From: Streptomyces plumbidurans
Lineage (GTDB): Bacteria > Actinomycetota > Actinomycetes > Streptomycetales > Streptomycetaceae
Assembly: GCF_019857225.1 (NCBI RefSeq)
Contig: NZ_JAFJSY010000049.1
Location: 1 to 47,097 of the forward strand
Length of the DNA stretch: 47,097 nt
Direction of reading: 5' to 3'
The notes beneath the pieces were generated by a model that had not been told where the DNA came from, did not search any database, and saw only the letters and a list, made by a program, of their open reading frames with translations. The translations under genes and the position numbers were made by a program. Positions 40,782 to 47,097 of the stretch are shown here, piece by piece (the stretch's first letter is position 1; every line of letters starts with the position of its first letter).

Positions 40782-42968
40782 ATGCCTGCGGAACACTCAC
40801 TCGAAGCGAACGCCGTGTGGTCGGAGTTCGTCGTCACCAAGGACGACTGGGACGCCGCGGACCCGGACCTGTTGACGGGCATGTTCAGCCAGCTCGTCCT
40901 CATCCGCACCTTCGAGGAGTACGTCCTTGAGCTGGCCGCGGACGGACTCATCCACGGCCCCGCGCACTCCAGCATCGGTCAGGAAGGCGGGGCCGTCGGT
41001 GCCTGCTATTCCCTGACGTCCGAGGACACCGTCAACGGTTCACATCGAGGCCATCACCAGTTCCTCGCCAAGGTGCTCGCCCATCTTCATCCGAAGGGCA
41101 TCGACCCCAGAAAGCCGTTCCCCGAGGATGTACGGACCGCACTCCTGCGCAGCCTGCGCGAGATCTGCGGACTGGACCAGGGCTTCAGCCATGGGCGAGG
41201 AGGCAGCATGCACCTCCAGTGGCACGAGGCCGGCGCCATCGGCACCAACGCCATCGTCGGCGGTGGCGTACCGCTCGCGGCCGGATCCGCATGGGCCCAC
41301 AAGGCGGCCGGCACCCGGGCGGCGACCTTCACGTTCTTCGGCGACGGTGCGATCAACATCGGATCCACGCTGGAGACCCTCAATCTCGCGGCGGCCTGGT
41401 CGCTGCCCCTGTGCTTCTTCGTCGAGAACAACCTGTACGCCGTCTCCACCCACGTGTCCGAAGTCACCGCCGAACCACGGTTGTCGGGCCGGGGCCCGGG
41501 CTTCGGCATCCGGAGCTGGAAGGTCGACGGCATGGATCCGCTGGCCGTCTACATGGTGACGCAGGAAGCACTCGCCCACATGCGGAGCGGCAAGGGCCCG
41601 ACCATGATCGAGGCCGATGTGTACCGCTACTTCCACCAGAACGGCCCCTTCCCCGGCTCGGCGTTTCGCTATCGCACCAAGGAAGAAGAAGCGCAATGGC
41701 GCTCTCGCGACCCGATCGACACCGTCGCGGGCCATCTGACACGCCGTCGAATCCTCAGTGAGAAGGCGGTCTCGGAGACGCTCGCGCGAGCCAAGGCCCT
41801 GATGGCCGACCTCGGCGACGTTCTCCTGGAGCCACGGCCGGGCGGCAAGCAGGGAGAACGGCGCATCGTCCCCTCCGAGTGGCCCGATCCGGCCTTCGTC
41901 GACGAAGGCATCCGGGGCGACCTGTCGGAACTCGCCGCGATCGAGTTCACCGACGCGGAGGACTTCGCCGACGAACTGACCGAGGTCAAGTTCATCGGCG
42001 CCGTCGCCGACGTGATGAAGCGCCGCCTGGAGACCGATCCCCGTGTCCTGGTGATGGGCGAGGACGTGCACCGGCTCAACGGCGGTACCAACGGTGCCAC
42101 CCGCGGTCTGAGCGATGCGTTCCCCGACCGTGTGCTCGGTACGCCGATCTCGGAGAACGCGTTCGCAGGCCTGGGCGGGGGACTGGCCATGGACGGCCGG
42201 TTCCGGCCGATCGTCGAGTTCATGTACGCGGACTTCATGTGGGTGGCGGCGGACCAGCTCTTCAACCAGATCGGCAAGGCGCGCCACATGTTCGGCGGCG
42301 AGGGCAAGGTGCCGTTCGTCCTGCGCAGCAAGGTCGCCACCGGCACCGGTTACGGATCGCAGCACTCGATGGACCCCGCCGGCATCTTCGCGACGGCACC
42401 CGGCTGGCGGATCGTGGCCCCGTCCACGCCGTTCGACTACGTCGGCCTGATGAACACGGCACTGGCGTGTGACGACCCGGTCGTCGTTCTGGAGCACGTG
42501 GACCTGTACAACTCCACAGGTCCGGGTCTGCCGGAGAACTACGACCACTGTCTCCCGGTGGGCAAGGCCGCCGTACGTCGTGAGGGAGCGGCCCTGACCA
42601 TCATCACCTACCTGGCGATGACACCGGCCGTCCTCGACGCTGTCGAGCAGACGGGTGTGGACGCCGAGGTCATCGATCTGCGCTGGCTCGACCGGGCCAG
42701 CCTGGACTGGGAAACAGTCACCCGGTCGGTGATGAAGACCAACAATGTGCTGATCGCCGAGCAGGGCGCCATCGGCACCTCCTACGGCGGCTGGCTCGCC
42801 GATGAGATCCAGCGCCGGCTGTTCGACTGGCTCGACGCCCCGATCGAGCGCGTGACCGGCGGTGAAGCGTCGCCGAGCATCAGCAAAATCCTCGAACGTG
42901 CCGCGTACGCCTCCACGGAGGAAGTCGTGGCCAAACTCCGTGACATGCAGGAGCAGAGCAATGGCTGA
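40782..42968 (+). CDS. 2-oxoacid dehydrogenase E1, fused alpha and beta subunits
   Basis: The 728-residue TPP-dependent enzyme fuses both E1 subunits. The alpha part (about 30-340) has the TPP motif GDG (187-189) to NN (216-217) within FFGDGAINIGSTLETL and FFVENNLYA. The beta part (about 395-725) has VLVMGEDVHRLNGG, ISENAFAGLGGGLAM and VIDLRWLDRASLDWETV. It decarboxylates a 2-oxo acid, or cleaves an alpha-diketone as acetoin dehydrogenase does, and passes the acyl group to E2. It overlaps the E2 start by 8 bp. No E3 gene is present, so a housekeeping dihydrolipoamide dehydrogenase would be used. The substrate is not predictable from sequence. Confidence 0.9.
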   Translation: MPAEHSLEANAVWSEFVVTKDDWDAADPDLLTGMFSQLVLIRTFEEYVLELAADGLIHGPAHSSIGQEGGAVGACYSLTSEDTVNGSHRGHHQFLAKVLAHLHPKGIDPRKPFPEDVRTALLRSLREICGLDQGFSHGRGGSMHLQWHEAGAIGTNAIVGGGVPLAAGSAWAHKAAGTRAATFTFFGDGAINIGSTLETLNLAAAWSLPLCFFVENNLYAVSTHVSEVTAEPRLSGRGPGFGIRSWKVDGMDPLAVYMVTQEALAHMRSGKGPTMIEADVYRYFHQNGPFPGSAFRYRTKEEEAQWRSRDPIDTVAGHLTRRRILSEKAVSETLARAKALMADLGDVLLEPRPGGKQGERRIVPSEWPDPAFVDEGIRGDLSELAAIEFTDAEDFADELTEVKFIGAVADVMKRRLETDPRVLVMGEDVHRLNGGTNGATRGLSDAFPDRVLGTPISENAFAGLGGGLAMDGRFRPIVEFMYADFMWVAADQLFNQIGKARHMFGGEGKVPFVLRSKVATGTGYGSQHSMDPAGIFATAPGWRIVAPSTPFDYVGLMNTALACDDPVVVLEHVDLYNSTGPGLPENYDHCLPVGKAAVRREGAALTIITYLAMTPAVLDAVEQTGVDAEVIDLRWLDRASLDWETVTRSVMKTNNVLIAEQGAIGTSYGGWLADEIQRRLFDWLDAPIERVTGGEASPSISKILERAAYASTEEVVAKLRDMQEQSNG

Positions 42969-44163
42969 GATTCTGCGCATGCCCGAGGTCGCCGCCAACA
43001 CCACCGAGGCGATCCTGGAGTCCTGGAACGTCCCTGTGAACACCCCTTACGCGGCCGGAGATGCCCTCGTCACAGTGGAGACGGAGAAGGCCGCGGTCGA
43101 TGTGGAAGCCGAGAGCGAGGGTGTACTGCTCCGCATCCTCGTGGACGCGGGCACGACCGTGAAGGTGGGCACGCCGATCGCCGTGTGGGGGACATCGGAC
43201 GAACCCGTTGCCCAAGTGGATGCCCTGGTCGCTTCGTTGGGCGGTGAACAGACGACCACCGAAGTCGTACGGGACGGCAGGGAACGTACCTTCGCCAGTC
43301 CTCTGGCACGGCGGCTCGCCCGCGAGCTCGACATCGACCTGACTGCGGTGGTGGGGACCGGCCCGAACGGACGGATCCGGCGACGTGACATCGAGGCAGC
43401 TGCTGCGTCGGCGAGCACCGGGAACGTGGTGCCGGCGATCGTGAGGGCGAAGGCCAAGGAGGCCGAACCTCCGGCGTCCGGGGCGGGTTTCGTGGACGTA
43501 CCCAACACGCGGATGCGCAATGCCATCGCCCGACGGCTGACGGAGAGCAAGCGGAACACACCCCACTTCTACCTGCGCGCCGGTGCGCGCGTGGACGCCC
43601 TGCTCCAGCTGCGACAGCAGATCAACACCGGCCAGGACGTGAAGGTGTCGATCAACGACCTGCTGGTCAAGGCGATCGCGTCCGCGCACGCACGCGTTCC
43701 CGAGATGAACGTCCAGTGGAACGACACTTCGATCCGCCATTTCTCGGGCGTGGACATCGCGGTGGCCGTCGCCACCGACGCCGGCCTGGTCACCCCAGTG
43801 GTCCGCGCAGTCGACTCCCTGTCCATGACGGGCGTCGCCACGGCGACGAAGGACATGATCAACCGCGCGAAGGAACGCCGCCTCCGCCAGGACGAGCTGG
43901 AGGGCGGCACGATCACGATCACCAACCTCGGCATGTACGACACCGAGGACTTCGCGGCGATCATCAACCCGCCCCAGGCGGCGATACTCGCCGTCGGCGC
44001 GGCACGACAGGAAGCGGTCGTGGAGGAAGGCGCGGTCACGGTCGCGACCGTGCTGCGTCTGACCCTGGCCGTCGATCACCGAGGCGTGGACGGGGCCATT
44101 GCCGCCCAGTGGTTGAAGGTTTTTGTCGACGTGCTCGAAAACCCGCTCCGCATCCTGCTGTGA
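42961..44163 (+). CDS. Dihydrolipoamide acyltransferase (E2)
   Basis: The protein is 400 residues. An N-terminal lipoyl domain has the lipoylated Lys43 in VETEKAAVDVE. A peripheral subunit-binding domain follows at about 115-150 (SPLARRLARELDIDLTAVVG with GPNGRIRRRDIEAA). The catalytic domain ends with TLAVDHRGVDGAIAAQWL (His-x3-Asp-Gly). It moves the acyl group from E1 to CoA. ATG 42961 overlaps the end of the E1 gene. Its acyl specificity is unknown; the TNLGMYDTEDF loop is like that of acetyl and branched-chain types. Confidence 0.92.
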   Translation: MAEILRMPEVAANTTEAILESWNVPVNTPYAAGDALVTVETEKAAVDVEAESEGVLLRILVDAGTTVKVGTPIAVWGTSDEPVAQVDALVASLGGEQTTTEVVRDGRERTFASPLARRLARELDIDLTAVVGTGPNGRIRRRDIEAAAASASTGNVVPAIVRAKAKEAEPPASGAGFVDVPNTRMRNAIARRLTESKRNTPHFYLRAGARVDALLQLRQQINTGQDVKVSINDLLVKAIASAHARVPEMNVQWNDTSIRHFSGVDIAVAVATDAGLVTPVVRAVDSLSMTGVATATKDMINRAKERRLRQDELEGGTITITNLGMYDTEDFAAIINPPQAAILAVGAARQEAVVEEGAVTVATVLRLTLAVDHRGVDGAIAAQWLKVFVDVLENPLRILL

Positions 44164-44277
44164 GCACTGGAGAACGCCTCCCTTAAGTGTCACCGCACGC
44201 AGGGTCGTTGTGTGCAGCCAGGCGACGCCTGCTCAGACTGATCATCCGCGGCTGTCCGATCAACAGAAGGACTTGTG

Positions 44278-45654
44278 ATGGCGATTCCGACGTTTGGTCC
44301 CAACGCGGTCGACTGGGAGACCAGGGTCGACCTCGACCGACTGCGCGAAGAGCGACTGGCCCGTCTTCGCGCATCCCTGGAGCAGTCGGACCTCGGCGCC
44401 GTCCTGGCCTTCGACTTCGCCAACATCCGCTATATGACCTCGACCCACATCGGCACCTGGGCCGTCGACAAGATGATCCGTTTCTCGCTGCTCGTCAGGG
44501 GAGGCGAGCCCATTGTCTGGGACTTCGGTTCAGCCGCCAAGCACCATCAGCTGTACAACCCGTGGCTGGACTACTCCCGGGCCCACCCGGACGGTGATCC
44601 GCACGCAGCCCACCACGGAGCCGACGCCCGCAACCCGAGCGGCGCCCGCGCCGGCATCTCGACCCTGCGCGGTGCCATCAACCCCCTGGTCGGGATGGGC
44701 GACCTGGTCGCCGACAAGATCAGGCGCGAGCTCGAACCGTACGGACTCCTCGACGAGCCGCTGGGCGTCGATGTCATCGAGCTGCCGGTCCTGGCGGCCC
44801 TGCAGAACGCGGGCATCACGGTGGTCGACGGCCAGCAGGTGTTCCTGGAGGCCCGGCGCATCAAGACGCGCGACGAGATCCTGCTGCTCACCCAGGCGTG
44901 CTCGATGGTCGACGCGGCGTACGAGAACCTCTATGAGTTCCTGCGGCCCGGCGTACGCGAGAACGAGTGCGTGGGTGTGGTGGCCAAGACGCTCTACGAC
45001 CTCGGGTCGGAGTTCGTCGAAGGCGTCAACGCGATCTCCGGAGAGCGGTGCGCACCGCACCCTCACGTGTTCTCGGACCGCATCGTGCGTCCAGGGGATC
45101 CGGCGTTCTTCGACATCCTGCACAGCTACAACGGCTATCGGACGTGCTACTACCGCACGTTCGCCGTGGGCAGCGCCTCCTCCGCCCAACGCGACGCCTA
45201 CACGCGGTGCCGTGAGTACATGGACGAGGCGATCAGTCTCGTACGACCCGGAGCGACGACCGCCGACATCGTGTCGGTGTGGCCGACGGCACAGGAGTTC
45301 GGGTTCGCCGACGAGGAAGCCGCTTTCGCCCTTCAGTACGGCCACGGTGTCGGACTGTCGATCTGGGAGAAGCCGGTGTTCTCCCGACTGGTCTCCCTCG
45401 AGCACCCGGAGGTCATCGAGGAAGGCATGGTGTTCGCGCTGGAGACCTACTGGCCGTCCAAGGACGGCTGGGGAGCGGCCCGGATCGAGGAGGAACTCGT
45501 GGTCACCGCCGATGGATGCGAGGTGATCACCAAGTTTCCCGCAGAGGACCTTCTGGTCGCCGGGCAGCGCTATTTCACCGTCTCGGGACCGTTGCCGACC
45601 GAGCGTGACTCGCAGTCCCACCTGAACACGTCACCCCTGCGGTCGGCGACCTGA
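44278..45654 (+). CDS. M24-family protein (Xaa-Pro peptidase fold) with an altered metal site
   Basis: The 458-residue pita-bread-fold protein resembles Xaa-Pro peptidases, creatinase, ectoine hydrolase and DddP. Of the five metal-ligand positions it keeps Asp279 (FFDILHSYNGY), His356 (GHGVGLSIWEKP), Glu389 (FALETYW) and Glu404 (RIEEELVV). The second Asp is Cys290 (GYRTCYYRTF, where metallopeptidases have sDxTRtF). A mononuclear site or a metal-free creatinase-like mechanism is therefore likely. It may hydrolyse a C-N bond or eliminate a group rather than act on peptides. ATG 44278 has AGAAGG eight bases upstream; GTG 44275 is adjacent. A weaker TGTCACC-N16-TGTG sequence lies at 44188. Confidence 0.85.
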   Translation: MAIPTFGPNAVDWETRVDLDRLREERLARLRASLEQSDLGAVLAFDFANIRYMTSTHIGTWAVDKMIRFSLLVRGGEPIVWDFGSAAKHHQLYNPWLDYSRAHPDGDPHAAHHGADARNPSGARAGISTLRGAINPLVGMGDLVADKIRRELEPYGLLDEPLGVDVIELPVLAALQNAGITVVDGQQVFLEARRIKTRDEILLLTQACSMVDAAYENLYEFLRPGVRENECVGVVAKTLYDLGSEFVEGVNAISGERCAPHPHVFSDRIVRPGDPAFFDILHSYNGYRTCYYRTFAVGSASSAQRDAYTRCREYMDEAISLVRPGATTADIVSVWPTAQEFGFADEEAAFALQYGHGVGLSIWEKPVFSRLVSLEHPEVIEEGMVFALETYWPSKDGWGAARIEEELVVTADGCEVITKFPAEDLLVAGQRYFTVSGPLPTERDSQSHLNTSPLRSAT

Positions 45655-45699
45655 CGAGCCTGCCGAACCCGGAATGAACCTGGCCCGGACGGGCGGCCA

Positions 45700-45726
45700 T
45701 GTCACATCTGACTCTCCTGACGTGTC
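45700..45726 (+). promoter_or_regulatory. ECF41-like promoter element D
   Basis: TGTCACA (45700-45706), 16 nt, then TGTC (45723-45726) followed by TATC. The DUF3099 start codon is 81 bp downstream. The TGTC-TAT box matches element A. Confidence 0.5.
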
Positions 45727-45807
45727 TATCTAATGAGGACTCGGCAGCGGACTCCGGATCGGCGTGAAGGCGTCGGCTTCCGTCACGGGTGCGGGATCAG
45801 GAGTCCC

Positions 45808-46218
45808 ATGGACGGAGAGTGGACTGTGATGCACCGACACGACGGTGGCAAAGCTCAGGTGTTCCGGATCACCGGCGCCCGGACCGCGCTCGCCGAGGAT
45901 GTACGAGGACGGCAGCGGCGGTATGTGATGGCGATGGTCGTCCGCACCCTCGCGGTGGTCCTCGCCATCGTGCTGTGGGACGTGGAGCGGTACGTGGCCG
46001 TGGCGGCGCTGGGGCTGGGCCTGTTGCTCCCGTACGTCGCTGTGGTGATCGCGAACGCAGGGCGGGAGCAGCCGCCCTCCCTGCCCGCGACGATCGTTGT
46101 CACACCGTGGGATGCGGTGGTACCGGCCGCCCTGCCGGCGGGCACTTCTGCAGGACCGGCAAGTCGAGACGCATCGGCTTTCCGTGAGGGCCGCGATCCG
46201 GGTCACGCCCCGCAGTAG
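45808..46218 (+). CDS. DUF3099 membrane protein
   Basis: The 136-residue protein has the DUF3099 opening (AQVFRITGARTALAEDVRGR), then two close hydrophobic helices (MAMVVRTLAVVLAIVLW and VAVAALGLGLLLPYVAVVIA) and a polar Pro/Ala-rich tail. It is a small actinobacterial inner-membrane family without known function. AGGAG five bases upstream supports ATG 45808; a second ATG at 45829 also has a ribosome site. Its end overlaps the convergent sigma-factor gene by 16 bp. An ECF41-like element lies upstream. Confidence 0.82.
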   Translation: MDGEWTVMHRHDGGKAQVFRITGARTALAEDVRGRQRRYVMAMVVRTLAVVLAIVLWDVERYVAVAALGLGLLLPYVAVVIANAGREQPPSLPATIVVTPWDAVVPAALPAGTSAGPASRDASAFREGRDPGHAPQ

Positions 46219-46886
46219 GCCGTATGCGAGGCGAGCAGTCGGGTGAGGACTTCGAGGTCGCCGGTGCCGGCCGCGGTCCGAAAGGCGAGGACGAGGCGGC
46301 GGTGCGATTCGAGGGGAACCGGTCGTACGCGGGCGCTCGTGAGGCGGCCCTGCGCGCGGGAGACCAGTACCCGTGCGTTTGGCCCGCTGACCCGAAGCAG
46401 CCGCGCAAGTTCTGCGTAGGCGTAGCCGAAGGCCTTGCGCAGCACGTAGGCCGCCAACCCGTCCGGCGTCAGCCTCGACATGAGCAGGGCCAGGGCGTCC
46501 TCGATCGCACCGGTCTGCTCGGCGCACAGCGAGGGATCCTGGGCGGCCCGGTCGTCGGGCTTGATCAAGTGCGGCTCGGTCGGTGTCTCGTGGCGGTGTC
46601 GTGCGGACTGGACGACGTTGAGCGCGAGATTTGTGGTGGTCGTGGTCAGGTAGGCGGCCGGACACTCGACCTTCGGGCGGTACGTGAGCTGCCAGCGCAG
46701 CCACACCTCCTGAAGCACGTCCTCGGCTCCCGCGACGTCTCCGAGAATCTGGTAGGCGATGCGGAACAGCCTTTTCCGCTCGGACAGGTAGATGTCGAGG
46801 GCATGGTCCAGGTCGTCGGCGGTTGAGGCCGAGCAGGCGACCGGGTGTTCGGTCGGTGTCGTGGCCTCCAGGGTTGACACGGACAT
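46203..46886 (-). CDS. ECF RNA polymerase sigma factor, SigJ-like with short C-terminus
   Basis: The protein is 227 residues. Region 2 is RLFRIAYQILGDVAGAEDVL with QEVWLRWQL, and region 4 is LRKAFGYAYAELARLLRVSG with ARVLVSRAQGRL. Relatives of this type usually continue into a SnoaL-like domain of about 100 residues. Here only its first helix is present (RLVLAFRTAAGTGDLEVLTR, then a short tail ending TAYCGA). Either this is a short-tailed group or the end was truncated. GGAG six bases upstream supports ATG 46886. The 3' end overlaps the DUF3099 gene by 16 bp. Confidence 0.85.
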   Translation of the reverse strand: MSVSTLEATTPTEHPVACSASTADDLDHALDIYLSERKRLFRIAYQILGDVAGAEDVLQEVWLRWQLTYRPKVECPAAYLTTTTTNLALNVVQSARHRHETPTEPHLIKPDDRAAQDPSLCAEQTGAIEDALALLMSRLTPDGLAAYVLRKAFGYAYAELARLLRVSGPNARVLVSRAQGRLTSARVRPVPLESHRRLVLAFRTAAGTGDLEVLTRLLASHTAYCGA

Positions 46887-46959
46887 CGGGCACTCCTTGT
46901 CGGTGGGCGGCGCCCCTCGAGGGCGCTGGCTCCACCTTCGGATCGCGGCATTGCGTACC

Positions 46960-47060
46960 GCGCCCTTGTTGCCCGTGGTTGAGTCCGTGGGGGCCCCGGG
47001 GGGTCCACGGGGTTTCCCGGGGCCCCCGGGGGAGGGGTACCCCCGGACCCCCGGAGCGCG
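46960..47060. other. G-run-rich, hairpin-dense segment upstream of the sigma-factor gene
   Basis: This region contains many runs of four or more G or C on both strands (GGGGGCCCCGGGGGG, CCCGGGGCCCCCGGGGG, GGGGTACCCCC). It can form several overlapping hairpins and could adopt a G-quadruplex on either strand. No gene is visible. It may be a terminator for a gene outside the window or a hard-to-copy intergenic element. Confidence 0.6.
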
Positions 47061-47097
47061 GGCCCGGGAGAGGGGCCGCAGGCGTCGATCCTCAGCC

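Noticed and set aside
41040..43043. A 667-codon minus-strand frame opposite the E1 gene
   Set aside because: It is antisense to a strongly conserved TPP enzyme and has no motif of its own.
44278..45654. Calling the M24 protein a DMSP lyase (DddP)
   Set aside because: DddP keeps an Asp-x-Asp pair and a further Asp that are absent here (FDIL and Cys290), so only the fold and part of the metal site are shared.
1..47097. tRNA genes, CRISPR arrays, intact insertion sequences, attachment sites
   Set aside because: I looked for cloverleaf-like stretches, regularly spaced repeats, transposase motifs and terminal inverted repeats and saw none I could support by eye.

Overview
The window is GC-rich actinobacterial chromosome, almost certainly from Streptomyces or a close relative. 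The evidence is the strong G/C bias at third codon positions, frequent GTG and TTG starts, Tat- and Sec-exported enzymes, several ECF sigma factors and large LuxR/MalT-type regulators, an actinobacterial QcrB/CtaD/CtaF set, and Streptomyces-typical families (DUF6479, DUF3099, DUF5134, DUF427). I saw no tRNA, rRNA, CRISPR array or intact insertion sequence.

Layout. Positions 1-3.5 kb hold the tail of an unidentified gene, a flavodoxin-like FMN reductase, a STAS-ANTAR-GAF regulator and a coiled-coil protein. Positions 3.6-7.2 kb hold an incomplete respiratory module: a stand-alone qcrB converging on ctaD-ctaF, without qcrA, qcrC or oxidase subunits II and III. Positions 7.5-13.1 kb are accessory: DUF6479, a Tat-exported phosphoesterase with a LamG-like end, a RibD-like reductase, two GNAT acetyltransferases, an MBL-fold hydrolase and a P-loop kinase. 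Positions 13.2-17.8 kb carry three FG-GAP repeat exported proteins; the middle one has a 2-bp frameshift that joins its frame to the third. Positions 18-20.8 kb have an MpaB-like oxygenase, an Endo H-type glycosidase and a small secreted protein. Positions 20.9-24.7 kb have an ECF41-type sigma factor divergent from a LuxR-family ATPase regulator. Positions 24.9-28.8 kb carry a His-rich cupin, DUF5134 and DUF427 proteins, an HSL-type esterase and several gene fossils.

The most interesting part is a catabolic locus at 28.9-45.7 kb. One arm, metF-ligM-like-purU-VOC on the minus strand, reads as a tetrahydrofolate-dependent O-demethylation module. A LigM-type enzyme would move a methyl group to THF, MetF would oxidise methyl-THF, and PurU would release formate and regenerate THF. 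The divergent arm encodes an SDR without the YxxxK motif, a beta-hydroxyacid dehydrogenase, a carboxymuconolactone-decarboxylase/VOC fusion, a fused E1 alpha-beta 2-oxoacid dehydrogenase with its E2, and an M24-fold protein lacking one metal ligand. A bicupin, an MBL hydrolase and a large MalT/BTAD regulator lie beside it. I infer catabolism of a methoxylated, probably aromatic, compound, with side-chain carbons handled by oxidation and a TPP-dependent cleavage. The substrate cannot be read from sequence.

A second theme is regulatory. Four genes (LuxR regulator, His-rich cupin, HSL esterase, DUF3099 protein) are each preceded by a TGTCAYA-N16-KGTC element with identical spacing. As I recall it, this closely resembles the promoter used by ECF41 sigma factors, and one such factor is encoded here. 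The right edge carries DUF3099, another ECF sigma factor with a short C-terminus, and a G-run-rich end.
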